From: Microbacterium sp. H83 | GTDB lineage: Bacteria > Actinomycetota > Actinomycetes > Actinomycetales > Microbacteriaceae | Direction of reading: 5' to 3' | Assembly (NCBI RefSeq): GCF_001650405.1 | Contig: NZ_LWCU01000004.1 | Span: 33,555-97,554, forward strand | DNA: 64,000 nt | Part shown: positions 43,267-52,172 of the stretch, one piece after another | Layout: every line of letters begins with the position of its first letter | Numbering within the stretch: position 1 is the stretch's first letter | The notes under the pieces: generated by a model | The model's database searches: none | Told to the model about the DNA's origin: nothing | The model's input: only the letters and a program-made list of their open reading frames with translations | Position numbers and translations under genes: made by a program

Positions 43267-43866
43267 TCACCGCACGTCGGCGTGAGGTGCGACACCCCGG
43301 CGATCACCCAGCCCGAAGTAGTGGCGGAAGCTGTAGATCAGCGGCCGCCAGCGCTGCGGGTCGATGTGCGAGGTGCCCTCGACGACGATCCGGTCGTCGG
43401 CGTGGACGACCCCGGCACGCGCGCGCACGACGATCAGGCCGCCCGGCTCCCCGTCGATCGCCGTCGCCGAGGCCTCGATGTGCACCGACGCCTCCGCGAT
43501 CCGCGCGGGCCGCCCTGGGGATGCCGCCAGCGGCCGCCACCCGACTGCCGCGAACTTGTCGGCCTCGAACCGGCAGTCCTGGCGTTTGTCCGACGGAACG
43601 GGGTGTGCGCCGGTCAGCCGTCCCAGCGCGTCGATCTGCTCCCAGGCCGCGTCCTCGAAGAGGTTCACGACGAGGTCTGAGCGCTCGCGCAGATTGCGTG
43701 CGGTCTGCCCCGAGGCGCCGAGCCCGATCACGACCAGATCGTCGAGCGCCCAGTAGGAGGAGATGGGGGCGATGTTCGTCGATCCGTCGGGGTTGACGGT
43801 GGAGACGACGGCCACGGGTGTGCCGAAATACAGCACGGAGGGGGTGATGACCCGGTGTTCACGCAT
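43267..43866 (-). CDS. Flavin-reductase-like FMN-binding split-barrel protein
   Basis: A 199-aa protein of the flavin reductase/DIM6-NTAB group. It starts REHRVITPSVLYFGTPVAVV and continues with VSTVNPDGSTNIAPISSYWA and RNLRERSDLVVNLFED, the FMN-binding blocks. Such proteins reduce flavin with NAD(P)H or bind FMN. ATG 43866 begins a normal-length protein, although frames upstream stay open. It is divergent from an ArsR-type regulator 81 bases away, its probable controller. Substrate unknown. Confidence 0.85.
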   Translation of the reverse strand: MREHRVITPSVLYFGTPVAVVSTVNPDGSTNIAPISSYWALDDLVVIGLGASGQTARNLRERSDLVVNLFEDAAWEQIDALGRLTGAHPVPSDKRQDCRFEADKFAAVGWRPLAASPGRPARIAEASVHIEASATAIDGEPGGLIVVRARAGVVHADDRIVVEGTSHIDPQRWRPLIYSFRHYFGLGDRRGVAPHADVR

Positions 43867-43947
43867 CCTCCGATCCTCTCGCGCGAACGCTTCGGCGACG
43901 ACCGAACGATGAGGTCCGTATCGTGGTGAGGTGAGGAGCGTGGGCGC

Positions 43948-44652
43948 ATGAACGACCGGGCCGACGGGGCCGCCCTGGCATCGCGGGCGGCCGCTCTGGC
44001 CGATACGAGCCGGGCGACGATGCTGCTCGGGATGCTCGACGGACGCGCCTGGACCGCGACCGAGCTGGCAGCGCACGCCGGCATCTCGCGGTCGACGGCG
44101 ACCGAGCACCTGCATGTCCTTCGCGGCGCCGCTCTGATCGAGGATCGGCATCAGGGTCGCCACCGCTATGTGCGCATCCGCGACGAGCAGATCGCGCATC
44201 TGGTCGAGATGCTCGCGGCCCTCGGCGCGCCGGCACCCTCGAGGGCCGACTGGCGGGCGATCGACGCGGATCGCGCGTCGGCGTTCGCCCGCACCTGTTA
44301 CGACCACCTGGCGGGGCGCGTCGGCGTGCGGGTGGCGGCGGCGTTCGGGGAGCGCGGGCTGATCGACTCGGCCATGCCGACCAGGCTGACCCCGGCCGGC
44401 GAGACGTGGTGCGAGGATCTCGGCATCGATCTCGTCGCCCTGCGGCGGTCGTCGCGGCCCGAGATCGTCCCGTGCCTCGACTGGACGCAGCGCCGTGACC
44501 ATCTCGCCGGAGCCCTGGGCGCCGCCCTCCTCGCCCGATTCGTCGACCTCGGCTGGATCGTGCGCCGCGACGGCACCCGGGCCGTGCATCTCACCGCCGA
44601 GGGTCGCGCCGGTCTCCAGGCCGTCCTCGGCGTCGACGTCGACGCCGACTGA
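43948..44652 (+). CDS. ArsR-family regulator with C-terminal extension
   Basis: A 234-aa transcription regulator. The winged helix is at residues 15-85: LADTSRATMLLGMLDGRAWT, AAHAGISRSTATEHLHVLRG and the wing HRYVRIRDEQIAHLVEML. The additional 140 residues (about 95-234) contain paired Cys but no known domain to me; they may sense a ligand or metal. It starts at ATG 43948. It is divergent from the flavin-reductase-like gene and probably represses it. Confidence 0.85.
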   Translation: MNDRADGAALASRAAALADTSRATMLLGMLDGRAWTATELAAHAGISRSTATEHLHVLRGAALIEDRHQGRHRYVRIRDEQIAHLVEMLAALGAPAPSRADWRAIDADRASAFARTCYDHLAGRVGVRVAAAFGERGLIDSAMPTRLTPAGETWCEDLGIDLVALRRSSRPEIVPCLDWTQRRDHLAGALGAALLARFVDLGWIVRRDGTRAVHLTAEGRAGLQAVLGVDVDAD

Positions 44653-44698
44653 CGGCATCCCTCGGCTCGCGAATCGGACAACGGGATACGGTTGCGGT

Positions 44699-45364
44699 GT
44701 GCCCGCACTCCCCGTGAACGACCCGCTGCCCGACCGTCCCGCGCCCGATAACCCCGCGGGCAAGCTCGTGCTGCTGAGGCACGGCGAGACGGAATGGTCG
44801 AAGGCGGGTCTGCACACCGGGCTCACCGACGTTCCGCTCACCGCCCGCGGAGAGGACCTCGCCCGCGGCGCGGGTCGTCTGGTCGCCGACTACGACTTCT
44901 CGCTCGTGCTCACGTCCCCGCTGCAGCGTGCGCGGCGCACGGCCGAGCTCGCGGGTCTGCACGCCGAGGTCGACCCGCTCCTGGTCGAGTGGGACTACGG
45001 CGGATACGAGGGCCGCACGACGAAGGAGATCCGGGCCGAGCTCGGCTACGACTGGAGCGCGTTCACACACGGCGTGATCCGCGGCGAGACGCCGGGCGAG
45101 ACCGTCGAGGAGGTCGCCGCCCGGGCATCCCGCGTGCTCACCCGCGTGCTCCCGGTGCTCGCGGAGGGCGATGTGGCGCTCGTCGCGCACGGGCACTTCC
45201 TCCGCATCCTCACCGCGGTGTACCTGCGCCTCGCCCCGCGCTTCGGAGCGCAGATCTCCCTCGACGCCGGATCGGTGTCGGTGCTGAGCTTCTACCGCGA
45301 GCAGCCCGCGATCCTGTCGTGGAACTACGGGCTCGAGCTGCCGCTGGCACCGTCGGAGTCCTGA
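44699..45364 (+). CDS. Histidine phosphatase (phosphoglycerate mutase-like)
   Basis: A 221-aa cytoplasmic phosphatase. The catalytic His is in VLLRHGETEWSKAGLHTGLTD, and the second conserved His in LVAHGHFLRILTAVYLRL. The acid is in VEWDYGGYEG. The family includes phosphoglycerate mutases and broad sugar-phosphate phosphatases; this short form more probably acts as a phosphatase. The GTG at 44699 has GATACG at a -10-like distance and no ribosome site, so the message may be leaderless. The gene lies between two regulator genes. Confidence 0.9.
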   Translation: MPALPVNDPLPDRPAPDNPAGKLVLLRHGETEWSKAGLHTGLTDVPLTARGEDLARGAGRLVADYDFSLVLTSPLQRARRTAELAGLHAEVDPLLVEWDYGGYEGRTTKEIRAELGYDWSAFTHGVIRGETPGETVEEVAARASRVLTRVLPVLAEGDVALVAHGHFLRILTAVYLRLAPRFGAQISLDAGSVSVLSFYREQPAILSWNYGLELPLAPSES

Positions 45365-45410
45365 GGGACGACAGGATGCCGGCCGCCCGACACGCCACGA
45401 CACGCCGTTG

Positions 45411-45427
45411 TTTTGAACAACTCAAAA
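45411..45427 (+). promoter_or_regulatory. Fur-superfamily operator before the furA-katA unit
   Basis: TTTTGA-ACAAC-TCAAAA has perfect 6-base arms in an AT-rich island, 20 bases before the Fur-family gene start. Autorepression by that protein, with catalase induced by peroxide or low metal, is the natural reading. Confidence 0.75.
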
Positions 45428-45447
45428 CACCACGATAGGGTCGAGGC

Positions 45448-45867
45448 ATGGACTCCGACTTCGACACCGCGCTCCGCGCTGCGGGCCTGAAGTCGACCGC
45501 GGGCCGCGTCGCCGTGCTCGAGGCGATGGAGTCCATGCCCCACACGGATGCGGAGCGGGTCTACCGCGCCGTGTCCGCCGTGCTGCCGACGACGTCGATC
45601 CAGTCGGTGCACAACATCCTCGCGGACCTGACGACGGCGGGGCTGCTGCGCCGGATCGAACCGGCAGGCTCCGCGGCGCTCTACGAACGGCGCATCGGCG
45701 ACAACCACCACCACATCGTCTGCACCGCCTGCGGTGCCGTGGGCGACGTGGACTGCGTCGTCGGCGAAGCGCCGTGTCTCACACCGTCCTCGGCGGGCGG
45801 ATTCACCGTCCAGACAGCCGAAGTCACCTTCTGGGGCCTCTGCCCCAGTTGTCAGAACGCCGCGTAG
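45448..45867 (+). CDS. Fur-family repressor (FurA/PerR-like)
   Basis: A 139-aa metal-dependent repressor. The winged helix reads [20 protein letters not shown] and [20 protein letters not shown]. The regulatory His cluster is in [19 protein letters not shown], and the structural Cys pairs are CTAC and CPSC (in WGLCPSCQ). It starts at ATG 45448. It lies directly before catalase with 70 bases between, the classic furA-kat arrangement of actinobacteria, so it probably senses peroxide through its metal site. A palindrome TTTTGA-N5-TCAAAA precedes it. Confidence 0.93.
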   Translation: MDSDFDTALRAAGLKSTAGRVAVLEAMESMPHTDAERVYRAVSAVLPTTSIQSVHNILADLTTAGLLRRIEPAGSAALYERRIGDNHHHIVCTACGAVGDVDCVVGEAPCLTPSSAGGFTVQTAEVTFWGLCPSCQNAA

Positions 45868-45937
45868 GCGTGTCCGCCGACCACTCCCGGCTCACCCGGG
45901 GGTCTTCGTCGCGCCCGCGCAGCAGAAGGAGAAGAAC

Positions 45938-47407
45938 ATGACCGACCCATCGACCACGCCCCTTCCTCCCACCACGACGCAGACCGGAACCCCGGTCGCG
46001 AGCGACGCCCACTCGCTCACCGTCGGCGCGGACGGACCCACCGTCCTGCACGACCGCTACCTCGTCGAGAAGCTCGCGTCGTTCAACCGCGAGCGCGTGC
46101 CGGAGCGCAACCCGCACGCCAAGGGCGGCGGAGCGTTCGGAACCTTCACCGTGACCGAGGACGTCTCGGCCTACACCCGCGCCGCCGCGTTCCAGCCGGG
46201 CGCCGTCAGCGAGACGCTGCTGCGCTTCTCGTCGGTCGCCGGTGAGCAGGGCTCGCCCGACACGTGGCGCGACGTGCGCGGCTTCGCGCTGCGCTTCTAC
46301 ACGACCGAGGGCAACCTCGACATCGTCGGCAACAACACCCCCACGTTCTTCCTCCGCGACGCCATGAAGTTCCCGGACTTCATCCACTCGCAGAAGCGTC
46401 TCGGCGACTCCGGGCTGCGCGACGCCGACATGCAGTGGGACTTCTGGACCCTCTCGCCCGAGACCGCCCACCAGGTCACCTACCTCATGGGCGACCGCGG
46501 CCTGCCGCGCAGCTGGCGCCACATGAACGGCTACGGCTCGCACACCTACCAGTGGGTCAACGCCGCAGGCGAGCGCTTCTGGGTGCAGTACCACTTCCTC
46601 TCCCACCAGGGCGTCGAGGCGATGAGCGCCGACGAGGCCGAGAAGCTCGCCGGGTCGGATGCCGACTACTACCGCCGCGATCTGTTCGACGCGATCGCCC
46701 GCGGGGAGAACCCCTCGTGGGACGTCTACGTGCAGGTCATGCCGTACGACGAGGGCAAGACCTACCGCTTCAACCCGTTCGACCTGACGAAGACCTGGTC
46801 GAAGAAGGACTACCCGCGCATCAAGGTCGGCACGTTCACGCTCGACCGCAACCCGCAGAACTTCTTCGCCGAGATCGAGCAGGCGGCGTTCTCGCCCGGC
46901 AACCAGGTGCCCGGAACCGGCATCTCGCCCGACAAGATGCTCATGGCCCGCGTGTTCGCGTACTCCGACGCGCAGCGCTACCGCATCGGCGCGAACTACA
47001 ACCAGCTGCCGGTCAACCAGCCCCACGCGGCCGAGACGCGCAACTACATGCACGAGGGCCAGATGCAGTACCGGTTCAACCCGGCCGAGCACCGCGTGTA
47101 CACGCCGAACTCGTTCGGCCCCGCCGGCGGCCCCGCGGCCGACCCGGCGGCCGGCGTCGAGGCGAGCTGGGAGTCCGACGGAGAGCTGATGCGCGCCGCC
47201 GCCACCCTGCACCTGGACGACGACGACTTCGGTCAGGCGGGCACGCTGTACCGCACGGTCTTCGACGACGAGCAGCGCGCGCGCTTCCTCGACACGCTGA
47301 CGGGTCAGGGCCAGGGCATCACGATCGACGCGATCCGCGAGCGCTTCTTCCAGTACTGGACGAACGTCGACGCCGCGCTCGGTGAGGCACTGCGCGCTCG
47401 CTTCTGA
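45938..47407 (+). CDS. katA: Monofunctional heme catalase
   Basis: A 489-aa catalase that removes hydrogen peroxide. The distal His is in [18 protein letters not shown], the Asn in [19 protein letters not shown], and the proximal Tyr ligand in [17 protein letters not shown]. Short (clade-3-like) length with no large C-terminal domain. The ATG at 45938 has AGAAGGAG 5 bases upstream. It is second in a unit with the Fur-family repressor and so probably derepressed by peroxide. The long palindrome downstream may terminate transcription. Confidence 0.96.
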   Translation: MTDPSTTPLPPTTTQTGTPVASDAHSLTVGADGPTVLHDRYLVEKLASFNRERVPERNPHAKGGGAFGTFTVTEDVSAYTRAAAFQPGAVSETLLRFSSVAGEQGSPDTWRDVRGFALRFYTTEGNLDIVGNNTPTFFLRDAMKFPDFIHSQKRLGDSGLRDADMQWDFWTLSPETAHQVTYLMGDRGLPRSWRHMNGYGSHTYQWVNAAGERFWVQYHFLSHQGVEAMSADEAEKLAGSDADYYRRDLFDAIARGENPSWDVYVQVMPYDEGKTYRFNPFDLTKTWSKKDYPRIKVGTFTLDRNPQNFFAEIEQAAFSPGNQVPGTGISPDKMLMARVFAYSDAQRYRIGANYNQLPVNQPHAAETRNYMHEGQMQYRFNPAEHRVYTPNSFGPAGGPAADPAAGVEASWESDGELMRAAATLHLDDDDFGQAGTLYRTVFDDEQRARFLDTLTGQGQGITIDAIRERFFQYWTNVDAALGEALRARF

Positions 47408-47425
47408 GCTGCATCCGGAACAGGC

Positions 47426-47479
47426 CGAACGCCCGGAACAGGCCGAATCCCACAGGATTCGCCTGTTTCCGGGCGTTCG
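47426..47479. repeat. Intergenic hairpin of the CAGGC family after catalase
   Basis: The left arm 47426-47450 (opening CGAACGCCCGGAACAGG) pairs with 47455-47479 (closing CCGGGCGTTCG) almost perfectly around a 4-base loop. GAACAGGC/GCCTGTTT units link it to 8133-8207 and 8772-8840. It may end the katA transcript. Confidence 0.75.
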
Positions 47480-47480
47480 C

Positions 47481-47552
47481 CTGTCGTGACGGGCGCTCGC
47501 CTGTCGTGACGGGCGTTCGCCTGTCGTGACGGGCGCTCGCCTGTCGCGACGG
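47481..47552. repeat. 20-bp tandem repeat, 3.6 copies
   Basis: The unit CTGTCGTGACGGGCGYTCGC occurs at 47481, 47501 and 47521, with a 12-base partial copy at 47541. C and T alternate at one position. It directly extends the right arm of the hairpin after katA and ends just before the ribosome site of the hydrolase gene. There are no spacers, so it is not CRISPR. Confidence 0.85.
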
Positions 47553-47560
47553 AGAGCAGA

Positions 47561-48370
47561 ATGGATGCCGTGGCTGTCCCTCTCTCCGACCTCACCCAGA
47601 TGCCCGACCCCCAGCAGGTGTACGCCGCAGACGGCACGCGCCTCGCGACCTACACGTGGGGCGAGCTCGACGCCCCGGTCGTGGTGATCGTGCACGGCTT
47701 CGCCTCCAGCGCCCGCGACACCTGGGTGCTCACCGGGTGGGCGCGCGAGCTCACCAGAGCCGGGTATCGCGTGCTGGCCCTCGACCAGCGCGGCCACGGG
47801 CTCAGCGAGAAGCCGCATCAGGCGGATGCGTACGGCATCCGCACCCTGGCGACAGACGTCGAGACGGTCATGGACACCTACCTCGTGGACGAGGCGTCGT
47901 ACGTCGGCTACTCGCTCGGCGCGCGCGTCGGCTGGGAGGTCGTGCGCGACCTGCCGCAGCGGATCGGCCGGGCGGTGCTCGGCGGCGTGCCCGACGGCAT
48001 CCCGCTCGCCCGTCTGGATCTCGACCAGGTGCGGGCGTACCTCGCCGACGGCACCCCCGTCGCCGACCCCACGACGCAGAACTACATCGCGCTGACCGAG
48101 CGCGTGCCGGGCAACGACCTCGGTGCGCTGGTGGCGCTGGCCGAGGGGCTGCGGTCGTCGCGGACGATCGACCCCGACCCGACGAACGCCCCCGCGGCGC
48201 CGATCCTGTTCGCCACGGGGTCGAAGGACGCCATCATCGAGGGATCCCGCGCGCTCGCGTCCGCCGCACCGCAGGGTCGCTTCTTCGAGATCCCCGACCG
48301 CAACCACTTCAACGCCCCGGGCTCGAGGGCGTTCAAGGAGGCGGCGCTGGCGTTCCTCGCCGAGGGCTGA
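47561..48370 (+). CDS. Alpha/beta hydrolase
   Basis: A 269-aa cytoplasmic serine hydrolase. The oxyanion strand is VVVIVHGFASSARDTW, the LDQRGHGLSEKP turn follows, the nucleophile elbow is YVGYSLGARVGWEV (Ser near 128), and the terminal His is in IPDRNHFNAPG. The fold covers esterases, lactonases and perhydrolases; the substrate cannot be assigned. The ATG at 47561 follows GGAG by about 7 bases. The leader contains the 20-bp repeat array. It is convergent with msrA. Confidence 0.92.
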   Translation: MDAVAVPLSDLTQMPDPQQVYAADGTRLATYTWGELDAPVVVIVHGFASSARDTWVLTGWARELTRAGYRVLALDQRGHGLSEKPHQADAYGIRTLATDVETVMDTYLVDEASYVGYSLGARVGWEVVRDLPQRIGRAVLGGVPDGIPLARLDLDQVRAYLADGTPVADPTTQNYIALTERVPGNDLGALVALAEGLRSSRTIDPDPTNAPAAPILFATGSKDAIIEGSRALASAAPQGRFFEIPDRNHFNAPGSRAFKEAALAFLAEG

Positions 48371-48461
48371 CCCGCGGAGGGACTCCCCCTCTCCCCGCCT
48401 CACCCTTCACGCGCGCGGAACCGCACCCGCACCCGCACCCGCAACGCAGGAGAACTTGCGA

Positions 48462-48515
48462 AACGAAGGATGCTTTCGAGCAATCACTCCTTCTTTCCGG
48501 GAGATCTCCTTCGTT
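48462..48515. other. Structured low-GC intergenic segment
   Basis: AACGAAGGA (48462-48470) and TCCTTCGTT (48507-48515) are perfect 9-base arms around a pyrimidine-rich 36-base loop. The stretch 48451-48515 is clearly lower in GC than its surroundings, and the hexamer ACCCGC is repeated just before it (48421-48443). It could be part of a small RNA or a binding site; no protein frame fits. Confidence 0.45.
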
Positions 48516-48562
48516 CCCGGGTGCGCGACCGAAGGCTGCGAGCGGGCGCGCGGAAATGCGAA

Positions 48563-48587
48563 GGCCCCCGCCTAAGAGACGGGGGCC
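48563..48587. terminator. Bidirectional hairpin between hydrolase and msrA
   Basis: GGCCCCCG (48563-48570) and CGGGGGCC (48580-48587) form a perfect stem with loop CCTAAGAGA. It lies between convergent genes, ending 29 bases beyond the msrA stop. GC-rich stems with weak T-tracts are normal terminators in high-GC actinobacteria. Confidence 0.8.
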
Positions 48588-48616
48588 CGGCGGATGCGGT
48601 CAGATCACGGATGCGG

Positions 48617-49159
48617 TCAGACCGCAGCGTCCTCGCGCTTCGGCAGCACCCATCCCGCACGCGGGAAGTGGCAGGTGTAGCCGTTCGGGTACTTCAGCAG
48701 GTAGTCCTGGTGCTCCTCCTCGGCCTGCCAGAACGGGCCCTCGGGCTCGATCGTGGTGACGGCCTTCGCGGGCCACAGACCCGAGGCGTCGACGTCCGCG
48801 ATCGTGTCGCGTGCGACCTGCTCCTGCTCGGGGCTGAGCGGGAAGATGGCCGACCGGTAGCTCGAGCCGATGTCGTTGCCCTGCCGGTTCAGCGTCGACG
48901 GGTCGTGGATCTGGAAGAAGAACGCCAGGATGTCGCGATACGTCGTCTTCGAGGGGTCGAAGACGATCTCGACGGCCTCGGCGTGACCGGGGTGGTTCCG
49001 GTAGGTCGCATGGTCGTTCTGGCCGCCGGTGTAGCCGACGCGCGTGTCGAGCACGCCGGGCTGGCGGCGGATCAGGTCCTCCATGCCCCAGAAGCAGCCG
49101 CCGGCGAGGACGGCGGTCTCGGTGCCGGGAGTGCGGGTGATGGTGCCGGTGTCGGTCAT
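48617..49159 (-). CDS. msrA: Peptide methionine-S-sulfoxide reductase
   Basis: A 180-aa repair enzyme that reduces the S form of methionine sulfoxide. The catalytic Cys is in [19 protein letters not shown], with [20 protein letters not shown] and [17 protein letters not shown] as family blocks. The usual C-terminal resolving Cys is not evident apart from the [10 protein letters not shown] residue. The ATG at 49159 overlaps the msrB stop by 4 bases. It works with MsrB to repair oxidised proteins and is near catalase, making an oxidative-defence neighbourhood. Confidence 0.96.
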   Translation of the reverse strand: MTDTGTITRTPGTETAVLAGGCFWGMEDLIRRQPGVLDTRVGYTGGQNDHATYRNHPGHAEAVEIVFDPSKTTYRDILAFFFQIHDPSTLNRQGNDIGSSYRSAIFPLSPEQEQVARDTIADVDASGLWPAKAVTTIEPEGPFWQAEEEHQDYLLKYPNGYTCHFPRAGWVLPKREDAAV

Positions 49160-49644
49160 GACTGCTCCTCGATGGTCGTGGGGGTCGTGGGGGAATCGGA
49201 GTGGGGGAAGAGGCGTCGGTAGCGACCGTACCCCTCATCCTCCAGCCTGTCAGCGGGGATGAATCGCAGAGCGGCGGAGTTCATGCAGTAGCGGAGTCCG
49301 CCGGCATCCCGCGGACCGTCATCGAACACGTGCCCGAGGTGGCTGTCCGCGCCGCTGGAGCGCGCCTCCGTGCGGGTCATCCACAGCTTCCGGTCGGTGC
49401 GCGTCGTGACGGCGTCACCATCGATCGGCCTGGTGAAGCTCGGCCACCCGGTGCCGCTGTCGAACTTGTCGGTCGACGAGAACAGCGGCTGTCCCGAGAC
49501 GACGTCGACGTAGATGCCGTCGTCGTGCGTGTTCCAGTACGCGTTGCGGAAGGGAGGCTCGGTGGCATCCTCCTGCGTCACCTCGTACTGCAGGTGGGTG
49601 AGGTCGCTGACGGCCTCGGGTGTCTTGCGGTAGTCGTTCGACAT
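49156..49644 (-). CDS. msrB: Peptide methionine-R-sulfoxide reductase
   Basis: A 162-aa enzyme that reduces the R form of methionine sulfoxide. Conserved blocks are [29 protein letters not shown] and the catalytic Cys in [14 protein letters not shown]. The structural zinc CxxC pairs of many MsrB proteins are absent, as in other zinc-free forms. ATG at 49644 starts the operon msrB-msrA, which overlaps ATGA-style. RBS AAAGGAG precedes it. Confidence 0.96.
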   Translation of the reverse strand: MSNDYRKTPEAVSDLTHLQYEVTQEDATEPPFRNAYWNTHDDGIYVDVVSGQPLFSSTDKFDSGTGWPSFTRPIDGDAVTTRTDRKLWMTRTEARSSGADSHLGHVFDDGPRDAGGLRYCMNSAALRFIPADRLEDEGYGRYRRLFPHSDSPTTPTTIEEQS

Positions 49645-49681
49645 CGTGTGTCTCCTTTGTCCGATGCGGCTGGCTGCGGCG

Positions 49682-50506
49682 TCATAGAGGAGAACCGTCG
49701 AGGCTCCGGTTTTGGTCCCTCGGGGCTGTGAGCGCGCTGTGAGTTCTGCGAAGGCCGACGAGCCGCAGCCATCGCCGCGGCGGGAAGTCGCGGGGCCAGT
49801 GCACGACGACCGTGTGGAAGCCTCGCCGCACGCGTCGGAGACCGGAGCGGAAACCCTGGAAGGACCGCCACGACATGCCGACCGTGACGTCCGAGCGGAA
49901 TGCGACGCGGCCGAGACCGCCGAGATGGAAGGCCAGATCCAGGTCGTCGTGCACAGCCGGGTCGTCGCGGTGCACCTCGTCGCGCACCGCGTGCCACGCC
50001 GACGCCCGCAGCGCGAGACTGGAGGCGAACAGCGGCGGGTGGCCGAGGGTGGGCGTCAGCACCGCGCGGTACGCCGCGAGGTAGAGACGCGGCACGAGCG
50101 CCCGCCATCGCGGGGGTCCGTCGACGGCTCGCGCTCCGGTGCTGACGGCCACGAGGCTGGCATCCGCCTCGAGGATGCCGGTCATCGTCTCGACCCAGTC
50201 GGTCGGCGGGACGCAGTCGGCGTCGAGGCGGCAGAGGATGTCGGCCGTCGCCGCGTCGTATCCGGCGGCGCTGGCCGCGGGGATCCCGTCACCCGGCAGC
50301 ACGACGAGCCGCGCACCGAACGACCGGGCCACCGCGGCGGTGCGGTCGCGCGAGCCGTCGTCGACCACGATGATCTCGTCGGGCGTCCTGCTCTGATCCC
50401 GCAGCGCGCGAAGACACCGCTCGAGCATCGCCGCGTCGTCCCGCGACGGGATCACGACGCCCACGGTCGTGCGGTCGCCCCTGGTGGCCGTGTTCTCGTC
50501 CTGCAT
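49682..50506 (-). CDS. Family 2 glycosyltransferase
   Basis: A 274-aa GT-A glycosyltransferase using a nucleotide sugar. The N-terminal [33 protein letters not shown], metal-binding DADC in [13 protein letters not shown] and the base-region [13 protein letters not shown] are typical of GT2. It lacks transmembrane helices, though the C-terminus is basic ([19 protein letters not shown]) and could bind membranes. It starts at ATG 50506, divergent from the ECF sigma gene. Product unknown: polysaccharide, glycolipid or carotenoid glycosylation are options. Confidence 0.88.
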   Translation of the reverse strand: MQDENTATRGDRTTVGVVIPSRDDAAMLERCLRALRDQSRTPDEIIVVDDGSRDRTAAVARSFGARLVVLPGDGIPAASAAGYDAATADILCRLDADCVPPTDWVETMTGILEADASLVAVSTGARAVDGPPRWRALVPRLYLAAYRAVLTPTLGHPPLFASSLALRASAWHAVRDEVHRDDPAVHDDLDLAFHLGGLGRVAFRSDVTVGMSWRSFQGFRSGLRRVRRGFHTVVVHWPRDFPPRRWLRLVGLRRTHSALTAPRDQNRSLDGSPL

Positions 50507-50743
50507 CCCGCCACGATACGAGCGGACCCCCGCGAGCGATCGGGGGTTGACCCGCACCCCGGTCACCCTCGTGCATCGACGACCTCCCCCTGCATCCAGA
50601 GAGCCGCCCCGGCCGGAACAAGAGTGCGAAGGGCAGCATCCGCCGCCCCTGTCGCCTGCGATCACCACCGCGATAATGTCGTCGCAATCGCACGGCCGCA
50701 GTGAACCCCGGATGCACGACATGAGCGACGGAAGGAGGCTCCT

Positions 50744-51304
50744 GTGTCGCGGGACGACGATGTCGACGAGACCGCTCTGAACGAGCGGTTCGTGAACGGC
50801 GACGAAGCCGCGCTCGCCGAGCTCTACCGGCGCTGGTCGCCGGTGGTCTACACACTGGCTCTGCGCTCGCTCGGCGATCGCACGGATGCCGAGGACGTCA
50901 CGCAGCGCACGTTCGTCTCGGCGTGGACGTCGCGGACCGGCTACGACTCGACGAGGGCGCGGATCAGCACCTGGCTCATCACGATCGCCCGACGCCGGAT
51001 CGCCGATATGCACGAGTCCCGGGCCCGGATCCGCCGACTGCACGAGGAGATGGTGCGGCTCACCTCGCCGGACGACCTCGTCACCGCGCCGATCGACCTC
51101 TCGCAGACGATCCTCGTCGCGAACGAGATGCGCCAGCTGCAGCCCGACGCCCGGCTCGTCATGCGGATGGCGTTCTTCGACGATCTCACCCACGAGGAGA
51201 TCGCCCGACGGTTGGACATGCCTCTCGGAACCGTGAAGAGTCATATCCGCCGAAGTCTCACCCGCATGCGCGACCGATTGGAGGTCACCCGTGTCGCACC
51301 TTGA
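50744..51304 (+). CDS. ECF RNA polymerase sigma factor with zinc anti-sigma partner
   Basis: A 186-aa ECF sigma factor. Region 2 is LAELYRRWSPVVYTLALRSL with AEDVTQRTFVSAWTS, and region 4 includes LTHEEIARRLDMPLGTVKSH. The GTG at 50744 has AAGGAGG close upstream. Its last 14 bases overlap the anti-sigma gene, ensuring paired synthesis. The partner's zinc domain and RskA-like layout suggest the SigK/SigL group, which answers membrane or redox stress. No convincing own promoter could be identified in the 237-base gap. Confidence 0.93.
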   Translation: MSRDDDVDETALNERFVNGDEAALAELYRRWSPVVYTLALRSLGDRTDAEDVTQRTFVSAWTSRTGYDSTRARISTWLITIARRRIADMHESRARIRRLHEEMVRLTSPDDLVTAPIDLSQTILVANEMRQLQPDARLVMRMAFFDDLTHEEIARRLDMPLGTVKSHIRRSLTRMRDRLEVTRVAP

Positions 51305-52061
51305 TCCGGAGCAGCTCGCGCTGCTGGCGCTCGGGGAGCCGGTCGCCTCCGATGCGGAGCGCGCCCACCTCGACGCGTGCGCGGATTGCCGTCGCGAGAT
51401 CGCCGCGCTCACCCACGCCGCCAGCGTCGGACGCGCCACGGTCGACGACGCCGAGCTGGAGCTGCCCCGCACACTGGTGTGGGACCGCATCCACCACGAG
51501 CTGCATCTCGACACCGCACATGCGAGCGACCCGCTGCGGCCGTCCGGGACCCCCGCGCCTGCGCCCGACCCGGCACGTGCACCTGCGCCCGACCCGGCGC
51601 GTGCGCGATCCTCGCGTCACCGCGCCGCGTCGCGCCGCGTGTGGTGGACGCTCGCGGCGTCGGTCGCCGTGATCGCGGTGGTCGGCGTCGGCACATGGGC
51701 GGCGGTGTCCTCCGCTCAGCCCACCACCATCGCGACCGCGACCCTCGACCCGTTCCCCGACCATCCCGACGCGGTGGGCTCGGCCGAGGTGGACGAGGAT
51801 CGCTCGGGAGCGCGCACGCTGAGGGTCACCGTCGACGGCACGGCTGACGCCGACGACTACCGCGAGGTGTGGCTGATCCGCGGCGACGGGACCGCGCTCA
51901 TCAGCCTGGGCGTCCTGGAGGAGGGGACGGGGTCCTTCGCGATCCCGTCGAACGTCGACCTCGCGGAGTACGACCTCGTTGACGTGTCGTTCGAGCCGGT
52001 GGACGGCGATCCCGCGCATTCGGGCGACTCGATCGTGCGCGGGCCGCTGAGTTTCGACTGA
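51291..52061 (+). CDS. Membrane anti-sigma factor with zinc-binding domain (RskA-like)
   Basis: A 256-aa single-pass protein. The cytoplasmic N-terminal anti-sigma domain carries the zinc motif HLDACADCRREI (H-x3-C-x2-C, about residues 25-33). A Pro/Ala-rich linker with two APAPDPARA repeats follows, then one transmembrane helix (VWWTLAASVAVIAVVGVG, about 123-145). The outer domain (about 150-256) includes WLIRGDGTALISLGVLEEG, the RskA C-terminal type. It starts at GTG 51291, overlapping the sigma gene by 14 bases. It holds the sigma factor inactive until regulated cleavage. Confidence 0.93.
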   Translation: MSHLDPEQLALLALGEPVASDAERAHLDACADCRREIAALTHAASVGRATVDDAELELPRTLVWDRIHHELHLDTAHASDPLRPSGTPAPAPDPARAPAPDPARARSSRHRAASRRVWWTLAASVAVIAVVGVGTWAAVSSAQPTTIATATLDPFPDHPDAVGSAEVDEDRSGARTLRVTVDGTADADDYREVWLIRGDGTALISLGVLEEGTGSFAIPSNVDLAEYDLVDVSFEPVDGDPAHSGDSIVRGPLSFD

Positions 52062-52172
52062 GTTCCGTCCTCCTGCATCCGCGGACGCCCGTCCGGGGGA
52101 ACAACAGGTACGGGGCCGAACGGCAGCCCCGATCCACCGGAGCACGAGGCCCCGCCTCACGAAGGAGTACCC

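Noticed and set aside
47481..47552. Tandem 20-mers as a CRISPR array
   Set aside because: Units are directly adjacent with no spacers and no cas genes are present.
48451..48590. 6C RNA, SRP RNA or tmRNA in the gap before msrA
   Set aside because: Paired C6 loops, the SRP GGAA tetraloop region and a tRNA-like end are all absent.
50702..50729. SigL-type promoter TGAACC...CGAC before the ECF sigma gene
   Set aside because: The spacer is 18 bases and the -10 match is poor, so it is not distinguishable from chance.
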